Below, piece after piece: positions 11,374-22,171 of a stretch of 64,000 bases of DNA. The notes under the pieces were generated by a model. It had not been told where the DNA came from. It searched no databases and saw only the letters and a list, made by a program, of their open reading frames with translations. Each line of letters opens with the position of its first letter. Within the stretch, counting starts at the first letter, position 1. Source of the stretch: Usnea hakonensis (Eukaryota > Ascomycota > Lecanoromycetes > Lecanorales > Parmeliaceae); NCBI GenBank assembly GCA_013423325.1, contig BLJB01000004.1, positions 124,001-188,000 of the forward strand. The letters are read 5' to 3'. Both the position numbers and the translations under genes were made by a program.

Positions 11374-14322
11374 GGTTCGAATCAAATGCATGCATTGTTA
11401 TACAAAAGTGCTGGTGCCTGCCGTGCTGCGCATGCTGCTTCACAGAGAAACTCCTGAAAGATTCTCATGAGCCAGTCTTTAACATGACCAGGGCCGACTT
11501 ATCTTCATCTAGAACCCCGGCTTTCTGCTACCATGGCATCAGGAGAAATAACGTTTCATGTATTCTTGTCGGTAAGCAAGCTTCAACCTTTCCCTCAACC
11601 ACAGCTCCAGCTAAAGTACCTGCACATGTGCGAACGTTTTAGCTTCAACGACATTCCAACCGAGTCCCGTTCCATCCCTCATCTTCAAATTCCATTGCGA
11701 TACTCACAAACAGATAACGAGCATGATGTACACACCACACCACTCTCCGCGAAAGTTCTCTGGACGTGCAATGATCCATCTACCTGCAAACCATAGATCA
11801 GCATCGAATTCGCCATAATGCGTCTGCATGCCAGTGACAACAACCTCTTTATTATTTCGCGAAATCGACGCCTCGCCGCCCACTCCACCACAACTTCCAT
11901 GAGCCCCAAGAGCAGAACCTGCTAAAACAAGTTAGCATAAATATTCCTCGCTTCTCAAAAGATCTAGCTCTGTACTCAAGCGCATGTCGTAGACGAGGTA
12001 AGAACTTGACCTTCTTGATTCTCTGGCCTTTACTGAGCTGGTACCAAGTTTCTTTCGAAAAAAACGCGTCTTGTTATGTTGTAGTTGTTGTTCTGGATTT
12101 TCCTTGTGTGCTGTGCGGGAAGAGTTGAGAGATATTGTTGGGCGAGAGCTTTGGTGTGTGCATGGTGGTTGGTACTCGGAACTGTGGTTTTGAGGCAAGA
12201 ATGGAGGAGGGTTTGGATGGATGGATAGATGTCTGTGGGTGTGGAAGGGTACGAGATTGCTGTCGTCGCGGCGACTGGATTGGACAGAGCTGGGTATGTG
12301 TGGGCTGGTGTTTCTCGGATACTGGGGACTGATGGGGTATATTGCTACAGCTGCAGAGCAAGATAGGGCCAGTTGCATATTGGCTGGCATCTGCTGGATG
12401 CTTATGCTTGATGTTTGATGTCAGTCTGCTGTTTAATGCTGTGCTTCATGGGGTGAGTTGGAAGATGAGAGGTACCTTAGCAAGGTAGGAGGGCCTTTCT
12501 CTCGGCGCTTATAAAGCGATGTGAGATCATTTTTCGGACAGCAAAGGCAAGTATCATCTATGCCGGAATGCTTGACATGTATTAACAACTAACCTTCTTT
12601 TCTTTAGATTTGTTGGGGAGGATTCCGGATGGATTGTTGAGAGCTGTTTTAAGAGGCTCTTGTTTGTCTAGGTTCTGGAACGGGTTAACAAGATCCTACG
12701 TATGATCACAAAGGCTGACATGGTTTTCATAGAAGCTCTAGCTCCCATTGATGCTCTACCTCAAAAGTTGGGGCTGTTTGAAGATGATGGGTTACTTACT
12801 AAGACGTTTGTACGGCTACCTATCCTTGGTCGAAGTCTAAGAGCCTTGGGCCACTTGGTTACCATGAGAATTCTTGACTTTTACGAAGCCATTAGCTGGA
12901 AAGTTGAAGCTGTTGAGTATACTGGTGGGTGATGTCCTAAGAGATGTTGGGCCAGTCATCCTTCCCAAAACCCAAGAATGCCTAATAAGATGCTATTCTA
13001 TACAGGATCACAGAGACAGATATAGTCGTTATTCAACAACGTGTTTTGCATAGAAGCTTGGCCATGGAAGTTGGAAGTTGGAATTGGGAAGTTGCAAAGG
13101 AAGAATGCTGGTAGTCTGTGGAGAAGGAACTTGAGTAGGGAAAGACGCTAGGTCAGAGGCAATGACGCATCACTATAGGGTCTGATATATCTATATCACG
13201 CGGCAGCAGATTCTAATTCGGGCCTTAGGTCCGGAGGGCTCCGTTACTCTTCAATTGGCAGCTTCATGGGTTTTGTTCAAGATCGCCACCCTCACCTTTG
13301 CACCAAAAGGATACCTCAGGAATAATAAGCATTGCACGGAGATCGCTACTGCATTTTTTATGGCCCCAAGAAACATCTACTCTTAAGCAATTGGGGTCTA
13401 TATAGTATATACCCAACTGAGTGGGAATTTTGGAAAGTCGGGTTCTAAAAGAGCGTTCTGCACTCCTCTGTGGCAATGCGAGAGCTATGTCTCATTTCAC
13501 TTTGTGTCTTTAGAGTCTTCAGCAAGCTGGAAGTAGCGAATGACCAGCCGCCCATAGTACCCTCTCACTGCTACTTGGGGGCTGGACTTTCCGTATTCGG
13601 CAAGTCTACGCTGTGACTGTCATGCAGCTCCGAAAGCGTTTAGAGAATGGGGGTTGCTGAAGAGTCTAAAAATATCTTCTGTACATCAATGGTTTATGAC
13701 AAATACCACGTACAGCACAAAATTCCGTGTGAGTTGCAAAAGATTCCTTGTGCCTGGTAGGATATCATCTCCAAGAGAGCAAAAAGCAATCCAAAGTATG
13801 CACACTGGGTTACTGTACATTTCGTCTCTCCATCTAGTGCTGGGATAGTATCTTTCTACAGACACCATACTGACCTCCATTGCCGCCATTGTCCCCTTTA
13901 CTTAGACTGATAGAGATGAGACTCTAGTGGTTTTGAGCTCACCTTGTTTCTTCCCAGCGTTCCACTCTTCGGTTCTAATCATTGAAAATCCGTTCTGGGT
14001 GCCAAAACATTAGAAGGAATATAGGGAACACGCACATTCATCACAAGAGCAGTGATCTTCCCATTAATAGACATACTAGTAAGAAGTAGCACAATTGTTG
14101 AAGATATCTAACTGAATAGCCTTTGAAATTAAGTCGGAGAAAGTCTTTCTCCAACCGACAGGGATGTACGGCAGCTTTACGCTTTTGGGACTAGCCACAG
14201 AATGGCCCAGAAATAATTTTGTCCGGATCAACACTGAGCTCTGCACTGTTCAATATACTGCACTGTCTGCACTGGTCATCAATTTCTTTAATTTGCCTTG
14301 AGTATCAAGCTCTGTGGAAAGG

Positions 14323-16286
14323 ATGCAGCGAGCTCTCAACTCAAAAGGGCGATCTTCGCTCCTGCCAACAGTCTCCCCATACTCTAGCACACTCTCGAGA
14401 TCACGGCCAGTCGCTGCTACCGCCCTTAATTTTCAGCAGCAGAGATTCGCTCACAAGGTACGCGAGACTTTTCTAGTACTGATCAGGTCCCCGTGGGCCA
14501 ATATGGGCTCGTCACGTAGTATCTGTAGCGTTTGCATGCTATCCAGTCACTAAATCTGCGCTGCATAGGAGCTCAAATTCGGGGTCGAAGGAAGGGCATC
14601 TCTTATGAAAGGCGTAGAGACCCTTTCCCGAGCTGTAGCAACAACACTAGGCCCCAAAGGACGCAATGTCTTGATCGAATCGAGCTATGGCTCTCCTAAG
14701 ATCACCAAAGGTGCTCCCCCCTAAACTTCCTGGACAGGAGAAAGCCGATGCTGACTAGATGAACAGATGGTGTGACAGTGGCTAAAGCAATCACCTTACA
14801 AGACAAATTTGAGAACCTTGGCGCCCGTCTCCTACAAGACGTTGCTTCAAAAACCAACGAAGTAGCTGGTGATGGAACCACAACCGCCACTGTCCTGGCT
14901 CGCGCTATCTTCTCTGACACAATCAAGAATGTTGCAGCCGGGTGCAATCCTATGGATTTAAGGAGAGGTACACAGGCCGCCGTTGAAGCAGTGGTGGAAT
15001 ATTTACAGCAGAACAAACGTGACATCACCACCGGTGGAGAGATCGCTCAGGTGGCCACCATTTCAGCAAACGGCGACACTCATGTCGGAAAGCTTATTTC
15101 AAATGCTATGGAGAAGGTTGGCAAGGAAGGCGTTATCACCGTCAAAGAGGGAAAGACGATCGAGGACGAGCTTGAGGTCACCGAGGGTATGAGATTCGAT
15201 CGTGGCTTCACCTCTGCGTACTTCATCACCGATACCAAGTCCCAAAAGGTTGAATTCGAGAAGCCTTTGATCCTCCTGTCTGAGAAGAAGATATCTGCAG
15301 TCCAGGACATAATTCCTGCTCTTGAAGCCTCCACACAGCAGCGACGCCCACTTGTCATCATCGCGGAGGATATCGAGGGAGAAGCTTTGGCAGTCTGTAT
15401 CCTCAATAAGCTACGTGGTCAGCTACAGGTTGCCGCAGTCAAGGCTCCTGGTTTTGGTGACAACCGCAAATCTATCCTGGGCGATCTTGGCATTCTCACT
15501 GACGCTACCGTATTTACGGACGAGCTTGACTTAAAATTGGAGAAAGCTACGCCGGAAAATCTTGGATCAACTGGCTCAATTACGATTACGAAAGAGGACA
15601 CCATCATACTGAATGGCGAAGGTAGCAAAGATGCGATAGCGCAGCGATGCGAGCAGATTCGCGGCGTCATAAATGATCCCTCAACGTCAGACTACGAAAA
15701 GGAAAAACTACAAGAGCGCTTGGCCAAGCTATCTGGAGGTGTGGCCGTGATCAAAGTTGGAGGTGCCTCTGAAATCGAGGTTTCAGAGAAGAAGGACCGC
15801 GTTGTCGATGCTTTGAACGCCACACGTGCAGCCGTGGAGGAAGGCATTCTACCGGGTGGGGGAACTGCCCTCCTAAAGGCCGCCGCCAATTCATTAGGCT
15901 CCGTCAAGCCTAGCAATTTTGATCAACAGTTGGGTGTCAGTATCATCAAGAGCGCCATTACTCGACCAGCACGAACGATCGTTGAGAACGCTGGGACCGA
16001 GGGTAGCGTCGTTGTCGGCAAGCTCATGGACGAGTTTGGATCAGACTTTAACAAGGGCTACGACAGCGCCAAGGGGGAATACGTTGACATGATCGCCTCT
16101 GGTATAGTTGACCCATTCAAGGTCGTCCGCACCGCTCTCGTTGACGCTAGCGGAGTCGCGTCGCTGCTCGGTACGACCGAGGTCGCCATTACGGAGGCGC
16201 CCGAAGAGAAGGGCCCACCAGGCGGTGGCATGGGGGGTGGAGGCATGGGAGGGATGGGCGGCATGGGCGGTGGAGGCATGTTCTAA
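14323..16286 (+). CDS. HSP60: mitochondrial chaperonin Hsp60
   Basis: Three exons: 14323-14457, 14569-14710 and 14767-16286, giving 598 residues. Group I chaperonins form barrel-shaped complexes in the mitochondrial matrix and fold imported proteins with ATP. Residues 1-45 are rich in Arg, Ser and Thr with no acidic residues, a typical mitochondrial presequence, and the mature part starts near the first splice junction (ELKFGVEGR). The ATP-site motifs TTLGPKGRNV and DGTTTATVLAR are present, and the protein ends with the usual Gly-Gly-Met tail. The length fits fungal Hsp60. The large third exon holds most of the equatorial, intermediate and apical domains. It lies in the same window as HSF1, but no canonical heat-shock element was found in its upstream 200 bp. 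Confidence 0.97.
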
Positions 16287-16916
16287 GCGGACTTCCCATC
16301 TTTGGCTCTCTTTCTCGACATCTGTGGCCGGCGTACTGGACATGATTTCCATTCTCGCCAAGTGTTGCTCTCTCACGCCCCTTGGGTCTCTCCACTCAAA
16401 TTCTTTCGCATCTTGCCCCATAGCATAGCAAAAGCGGTGGTTTTCTGTAAGATACAATTGTAAAAACCGTCCATAGTCTCGATTATAATGCAGAAATTCA
16501 GAACAGATAATATTTCCTTATCTTTAATCTTGGATCCACTCTAGATCTCTCGATCAATGGTAGGAGCGAACTTGAAACGGACGCTAACTAGCAAGGACTC
16601 GCCCCACCAGCCGCCAAGCGACGACATTGTTGCTCCCCACTACCGCAGCCGCAGGAATCATTTTTGTATTTCTCCTCAAGACTCAACACGACAACTAGCT
16701 ACCAAAATACCGCACATAATATTGCAAGCTGTTATCACGCGGTACGCGAACCCCTCCTGGTCTTTCCATCCATTCCCTTCCCCCACTAACACGTCCATGT
16801 GCTGGGCGCCAGGCTACAAAATTGACTCGAGCTGACGCGGACACCGTGGTGGATATATAGCTGCCTGATCATATTTTCCACTCTCATTCTCCCCATCTTC
16901 TCGAATCTACGCCATC
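16287..16916. other. HSP60-cofilin intergenic
   Basis: No gene seen. The second half (about 16740-16916) is pyrimidine-rich and holds a TATA element just before the cofilin start. Confidence 0.5.
16854..16859 (+). promoter_or_regulatory. TATA element of the cofilin gene
   Basis: The hexamer tatata lies 58 nt upstream of the cofilin ATG, followed by a C/T-rich stretch as is common at fungal transcription starts. Position and sequence fit a core promoter; this is inference. Confidence 0.45.
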
Positions 16917-17676
16917 ATGGTAAGCTAGTCGTCCCCATCGGAACCTCCGCCAGCGACACAGAAGCACGTGCTAACATTTTCACAGAGTAAATCCGGGTAC
17001 GCCTCCCCGCTCCCACCAGCATTTCTTCCAGAGCTTGCAAAATACATGAAAGAAACATAGCTGTACCAACAGTCCGACTCGTTACGCTGACACGCCAGGT
17101 TCTACCAGTGTCTCTGTTACGCCCGACTGCGTCTCCAAATTCAATGAGCTCAAGCTCGGCAAATCGATCAAATACATTATCTACAAGCTCTCCGATGACT
17201 ACAAAGAGATTGTCGTCGAGGACTCGAGCTCTGATCCAGATTGGGAGTCGTTCCAGAGTAAGCTCATGAATGCAAAAGCGGGGCATAAGGGGAAGGTGGG
17301 AAAGGGACCAAGATATGCTGTCTACGATTTCCAATACGAGTTGGAGGGCGGTGAAGGAACAAGGTATGCAGTGATTTCTTGGTCGATAAGAAGCATATGG
17401 CGGGGAGACAAGGGCTAATCAAGGCATAGGAACAAGATTGTCTTCATCTCTTGGAGCCCAGATGAGGGAACATTGGTCTTCGTAAGACTGCATTCACATT
17501 GTGCTCGTTCACAAAAAGCTAATCTTGGAAAACAATAGCCAAGAATGACATACGCATCATCAAAGGAATCCCTCAAGAACGCGCTCAACGGTATCGCAGC
17601 CGAAGTACAAGCCAACCGGGACGATGAAATCGAGTACGCAACTATCTTGAAAGACATCAGCAAAGGCAAGCGCTAG
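16917..17676 (+). CDS. COF1: cofilin / actin-depolymerising factor
   Basis: Five exons: 16917-16919 (the ATG alone), 16986-16996 (11 nt), 17109-17363, 17430-17481 and 17539-17676, giving 152 residues. Cofilin binds and severs ADP-actin filaments. The protein is a single ADF-H domain. The N-terminus reads MSKSGVSVTPDC, the form expected for fungal cofilins with the regulatory Ser near the start. The family's long actin-binding region is clear (KGPRYAVYDF, then NKIVFISWSPDEGT, then YASSKESLKNALNGI). The third exon acceptor was set at ctaccag because only this join restores the conserved GVSVTPD; an earlier AG (gccag, 17099) breaks the frame. A start codon isolated as its own exon is known in cofilin genes of fungi. 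Confidence 0.95.
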
Positions 17677-18311
17677 GTGGGAGCTAGATGGTATTGTTGA
17701 CGAGTTACGGTCCCGGAATTGGAGGCATGATTGCCGGAATAGTGCGGAGAAGCACTGCGGTGCATAGATTCCATGCTCATGATCAATTCATCTGTTTCAT
17801 TACGTGTACCACTGGAAGCTTGACGCGTTACGTGTGCTCTAAGCCCATTGCCCAATGCTTGGCCCAGGCGATTCATTTAATGAACCAGTGACTGAAATCT
17901 CCTGATTGATCGAGAAGAACTAACAACGCAGCATTCCGCGATACGAATCGGCCCCTTGTCATCTTTTGTGCCGAGTCACTACGACGAAGATTTGAGAGTG
18001 TCAATGGTATCCACCGCACCACGCCATCCCTCCTTCAAATCTATGGCCCTGAGAGCTAGAGTCAAACGACCTAACCTTTCCAAAATCTGTGCGAACTATG
18101 TTGTATAAAAGATAGAGGGGTAGAGGGATGAGGAAGGGTGGACTGAATTATAACAAGTGCCCCTGACAGCCCCCAAAGTCGTCAACTAGCGCGCTCACTC
18201 GCGCTATGAAGGTAGGCTAGCCGGCGCCCTTCGATGAGGTATGGTGTCCGCCGAAACATGTACAGATGTGCTCGTATATCCGTTCTCATAATCTGAGATG
18301 CACCACCCAGG
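17677..18311. other. convergent 3' spacer, cofilin and Get5-like gene
   Basis: No gene seen. The two flanking genes end towards each other, so this should hold both 3' untranslated regions. Confidence 0.5.
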
Positions 18312-18968
18312 CTACCTCTTCTCCCAACTTCCCCTGAATTTATCGAATACCTCCTCAGCCTTTGCCTCGTTCCGTATCCTCTGCACTAAGAATGCCTTGA
18401 GATCTACCCAGAACTCCTCGGCGCCTAGCACCTCATCCCCACTCGGTCCTTGCGCAACTGACGTCTCCCCTTTCGCATTCCTTATCGTCGAATCCTCCGT
18501 CTTTGCTACATTGGGCTCCTTGTACCCCATGACCATAATACCCAGCTCTATTTCCTGACCTGCCTGCAGAGGCTCGTCTCCGATTAGCTCCTTCAGCGTT
18601 TTCACATCCCCTGCTGGCTTCTTATTGTACAGTACACGTATCTTCTCCGTTCCTTCCAGCTTCAACTCCGCGGCCACCTTCTCCTTGAAGTCAAGCACCG
18701 TAGTCCCCAGATCTGTGCTTGGCAGGCTTAGACTGAGCGCCGGATTCCTCGAACTCTTCAGCGTGACGGTGATCACACTTGGCTTCTGCGCATCTTCATC
18801 TACTAAACCCGATGATGTCGCCCGCTTGAAAGGTGTGGGCATCTTGGGCAGCGTGTATGGGCCATTGAGCTCGACGGTCTTGGGGTTCGCGGTGTAATCT
18901 GGTTGGAGTTTGAGAGGGCGGGAGTCAAGGGAGGAGAGAAATGTTTTGGCGAAGGATAATTCGGTCAT
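18312..18968 (-). CDS. GET5: Get5/Mdy2-type ubiquitin-like protein
   Basis: Single exon of 218 residues from the ATG at 18968; the frame stays open to an ATG at 19106 (264 residues), but the fungal family starts at MTELSFAKTFL, so the shorter form is preferred. Order of parts: a short N-terminal segment (SFAKTFLSSLDSRP, then PYTLPKMPTPFKR), a ubiquitin-like fold in the middle (ITVTLKSSRNPALSLSLP, then KIRVLYNKKPAGDVKTLKEL), and a C-terminal helical segment with FWVDLKAFLVQRI, typical of the Get5 dimerisation region. In yeast Get5 works with Get4 and Sgt2 to hand tail-anchored proteins to Get3. The family assignment is from memory of these motifs. It is divergent from NOP2. Confidence 0.85.
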   Translation of the reverse strand: MTELSFAKTFLSSLDSRPLKLQPDYTANPKTVELNGPYTLPKMPTPFKRATSSGLVDEDAQKPSVITVTLKSSRNPALSLSLPSTDLGTTVLDFKEKVAAELKLEGTEKIRVLYNKKPAGDVKTLKELIGDEPLQAGQEIELGIMVMGYKEPNVAKTEDSTIRNAKGETSVAQGPSGDEVLGAEEFWVDLKAFLVQRIRNEAKAEEVFDKFRGSWEKR

Positions 18969-19201
18969 TCTGCCGTTTGGGAGGTAGTCGGGCGGATGGC
19001 TTTTGCTGAATATTGAGTAGAGGGTTTCGTGATGCTCGGATTGCATGTTCAGGTAGTAGATCGGAGAGCGCTCAAGATAATCATTTTGAGTGAGGATAGA
19101 TGCCAAGGCGCTAAGATAAGTGATAGCCCTATCGCACGAACTTTTCTGGATTTGAGAGATGCTATCAAAGTCTAATCTTACGAGGGAACACAGTCGCAGT
19201 C
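18969..19201. promoter_or_regulatory. divergent promoter, Get5-like gene and NOP2
   Basis: Only 233 bp (95 bp if the longer Get5 form is used) separate two divergent start codons, so both promoters must share this stretch. No clear TATA element is seen. Confidence 0.6.
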
Positions 19202-21394
19202 ATGGGAGTAGGTCGCCGCATGAAAAAGCAAGGTCCGCCTCAACCCCTGGATGAGTCTCGCTTTTCCTCCCTAAAAAAACGTCAAGCCGGCGAATTTGAC
19301 GACTCTGCTAGAGGGAAAAAGAGAAAAGCGTCTGGAGAGATCAAAGTCGTCCCGACACCTAAATACAACCGCAGCGCAAATTCGAGTCTAAAGCATGGTA
19401 ACGGTAGAGGTTACATCAATGGCTTCGGCAATGCGCAGAAGCGAGGCAAAGGTAGAAAGGGATTGAGGATGGCCGATGCTCTCATGTCTGGTGCGCTGCA
19501 AGATGAAGAGAGCTCGGACGGTGATGCGGCTGATCTTTTGGAAGAAGGTGAGGAGAACGGCAGCCCCGACGATTATGTGACAGATCTATCGAAAGGAGAT
19601 AAGGAGGCAGAAATTGCAGGTCTGCTTGATGGGGAGCAAGAAGGCTTGTCGGAAGACTGGGAAGGTCTTGGGGATGAGTTTCTGGGGTCTGGATCGTCGG
19701 TATATGATTCAGACCCGCAGCAAGAGAAAGCAAGATTTTCGGAGGATGAGGACGAGTCTGATGCTGAAGAGAAACTTACAGCCGCAAACATCGCGGGGCT
19801 ATCGAGACGATTAGATGAAAAGCAAGAAGAAGACGCAGCTGATGCACAACTTGAGCTCGAAGAAGCAGCTCTACAAACCAACATCGACGGAGACCGACCA
19901 AATGTTTTAGACGATGAGGATGAAGATGCTGGCCCAGCGTCAAGACTGGCACCAGACCTACAGTTATTGCGATCAAGGATCACAGACACTATCCGCGTCC
20001 TCGATGACTTTTCAAAATTGTCCGAGCCTGGTCGATCCCGCGCTGAATATACCGCCCAATTCATTAAAGATGTCTGTCTTTACTACGGGTACTCATCCTA
20101 TCTCGCGGAAAAGCTTTTCAACCTCTTCACACCTCGAGAAGCATTCGCGTTCTTCGAAGCCAATGAATCTGCCCGGCCAGTTGTCATACGCACAAATACC
20201 ATCCGGACTCATCGCCGAGAGTTGGCGCAATCGCTCATCAACAGAGGTGTGACGCTTGAGCCAGTGGGGAAGTGGTCGAAGGTTGGGCTACAGGTCTTTG
20301 AAAGCCAAACACCCTTGGGAGCTACGCCAGAGTATCTTGCTGGCCAATACATCATCATGGCCGCTTCATCCTTCCTCCCTGTCATGGCTCTCGCGCCTCA
20401 AGAACATGAAAGAATTCTAGATATGGCAGCAGCTCCTGGTGGAAAGACTACTTATATCGCCGCTCTGATGAAGAACACTGGCAGCATTTTTGCCAACGAT
20501 AGTAACAAAGACAGGAGCAAAGCTCTGATAGGCAATATTCACCGTCTCGGCGTCAAGAATACCATCGTCTGCAATCACGACGCGAAAGAATTTCCAAAGG
20601 TGATCGGCGGGTTTGATCGCGTACTACTCGACGCCCCTTGTTCGGGTACAGGCGTTATCGCGAAAGACCCCAGCGTCAAGACGAACAAAACAGAGAAAGA
20701 CTTCATGCAACTACCGCACTTACAGAAGCAGCTGTTACTCTGTGCGATTGACTCTGTTGACCATACGAGTAAGACTGGAGGCTATGTCATCTACTCGACC
20801 TGTAGCGTTTCCATAGAGGAGAACGAACAAGTTGTGCAATATGCTCTTACGAAACGACCAAATGTCAAGCTTGTAGAAACAGGCTTGACCTTTGGTGTAG
20901 ATGGTTTTGTGAGCTATATGGGCAAGCAATTTGACCCGAAAATGAAGATGACGAAGCGATTCTACCCACACACCTACAACGTCGACGGCTTCTTCGTCAG
21001 CAAGTTCAAGAAGACAGGGCCATCGCGGAACATGTCCACAAAGGAGGGAGCAGCAGATGGTGCTCAGAAAAGCGTTTCATTGAGCACAGTCGACCGAACA
21101 CCGATCTCAAATGACATCCAAGACGAGGAGCTACCTTTTGGTGGATTCAATGACTCCGAGGATGAGACCTACATGGAAAAGGCAAGGAGAAATCGCCTGA
21201 GGAGGAAAGGCATCGATCCTAAGGCGGTAAATGGGAAAAAGAACGCAGAAGCTCACGCCAAGCCCACGCAAAACGGAGAGAACCCCAATGGAGAAAAGGC
21301 CATTGCGGGCTCAAATGGCATCAAGCCTTCCAAAACCAAGGCTTCCGCGAATGCTAGTCCACGGATCAAAGCCTCTGTAAATCGTGTTAGGTAG
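19202..21394 (+). CDS. NOP2: 25S rRNA cytosine-C5 methyltransferase Nop2
   Basis: Single exon, 730 residues. Nop2 is a nucleolar RNA methyltransferase that makes m5C in domain V of the large-subunit rRNA and is needed for 60S assembly. The N-terminus (MGVGRRMKKQGPPQPLDE) matches fungal Nop2. Residues ~90-260 are highly acidic and Lys/Glu-rich. The Rossmann-fold catalytic domain follows: SAM-binding LDMAAAPGGKTTY near residue 410, the DAPCSGTGV motif near 480 and YSTCSV near 532; each of the last two carries one of the paired Cys residues of the NSUN/NOL1 family. The C-terminal tail is Lys/Asn/Ala-rich. It is divergent from the Get5-like gene. Confidence 0.97.
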   Translation: MGVGRRMKKQGPPQPLDESRFSSLKKRQAGEFDDSARGKKRKASGEIKVVPTPKYNRSANSSLKHGNGRGYINGFGNAQKRGKGRKGLRMADALMSGALQDEESSDGDAADLLEEGEENGSPDDYVTDLSKGDKEAEIAGLLDGEQEGLSEDWEGLGDEFLGSGSSVYDSDPQQEKARFSEDEDESDAEEKLTAANIAGLSRRLDEKQEEDAADAQLELEEAALQTNIDGDRPNVLDDEDEDAGPASRLAPDLQLLRSRITDTIRVLDDFSKLSEPGRSRAEYTAQFIKDVCLYYGYSSYLAEKLFNLFTPREAFAFFEANESARPVVIRTNTIRTHRRELAQSLINRGVTLEPVGKWSKVGLQVFESQTPLGATPEYLAGQYIIMAASSFLPVMALAPQEHERILDMAAAPGGKTTYIAALMKNTGSIFANDSNKDRSKALIGNIHRLGVKNTIVCNHDAKEFPKVIGGFDRVLLDAPCSGTGVIAKDPSVKTNKTEKDFMQLPHLQKQLLLCAIDSVDHTSKTGGYVIYSTCSVSIEENEQVVQYALTKRPNVKLVETGLTFGVDGFVSYMGKQFDPKMKMTKRFYPHTYNVDGFFVSKFKKTGPSRNMSTKEGAADGAQKSVSLSTVDRTPISNDIQDEELPFGGFNDSEDETYMEKARRNRLRRKGIDPKAVNGKKNAEAHAKPTQNGENPNGEKAIAGSNGIKPSKTKASANASPRIKASVNRVR

Positions 21395-22171
21395 TATAGC
21401 AAGCGACGTCCTTATCTTTTAATGTATATTCAGAGTATAATCCAACCTCGGATACCCAAAACAATTTCTACACAGAACGAAGACTGTGGCACGAAACCTC
21501 TTTAGAGAACAAAATGCCCATCTAAACCCTCACAATACAAAACAGACCCACTCATATCCACCTAACACTACCAGACCCTCCTCCAACACCCCGTCGCAAA
21601 GCACAGCCCACATCCTCAAACCCCATCTCCCTCCCCAACCAACTCCCTTGACCCAACACGCTTTTCTGACAAACTCTTCTCCGGATCATATATAACTGCA
21701 ATTCCCGCTTTCCCTACGGTCATCTCATGTCTTTACATGTATAGCTCGGAGCACTTACTTGTGATGTATCGTCGCCTTTGTGTTTTTTCTGGCGTGCTGT
21801 CTTTATGATATAACGAACTCTACATAGCTTTTTCACGTACTTACCTGATATCTGGCTTGATACTAGCTGTGTTGTTGCTGTGATATATTTTGAGATGGCT
21901 AAGGTAGGAGCGTTTCTGATCTGTGGGAGTCGTGCTGTGGTCTTGGAGATTGAGGGGGAGGGAAGTCTAGAGCTGCTTTCATCATCTGTGGTAGGTATTA
22001 CAGGGCTCGAGTGTCTTTGCATCGGATAGGGAGGTTCAAGAATGGGACAATGAGTTGTATCTAAAGAAGCATTCAACAAAGACTCGAATACACTGCCAAA
22101 ACCCACCAAACCTAAGAAACCCCCAAGCACAACGCCCTTCTTACATCATCCCCATCCCATCCCACCCCCAC
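21395..22171. other. intergenic, pyrimidine- and A-rich
   Basis: This lies between the 3' ends of NOP2 and the gene on the other strand. It contains C/A-rich tracts (about 21520-21660 and 22080-22170) that produce spurious proline-rich frames. No gene is supported. Confidence 0.5.

Larger units (their letters stand above)
10700..14322. other. gene-poor stretch with degenerate sequence
   Basis: No gene can be supported apart from the duplicated block listed separately. A 76-codon forward frame at 12702-12932 and a 70-codon reverse frame at 13264-13476 look somewhat protein-like but match no family I know. The inverted repeat ggagaaagtctttctcc (about 14137-14153) lies upstream of HSP60 and could be a protein-binding site, but it does not have the strict GAA-nn-TTC spacing of a heat-shock element. 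Confidence 0.4.

Noticed and set aside
11932..12390. 152-codon reverse ORF
   Set aside because: Ser/His/Pro-rich low complexity with no family match or splice context.
14137..14153. Inverted repeat before HSP60 as a heat-shock element
   Set aside because: The GAA and TTC units are not at two-base spacing, so it does not fit the HSF consensus.
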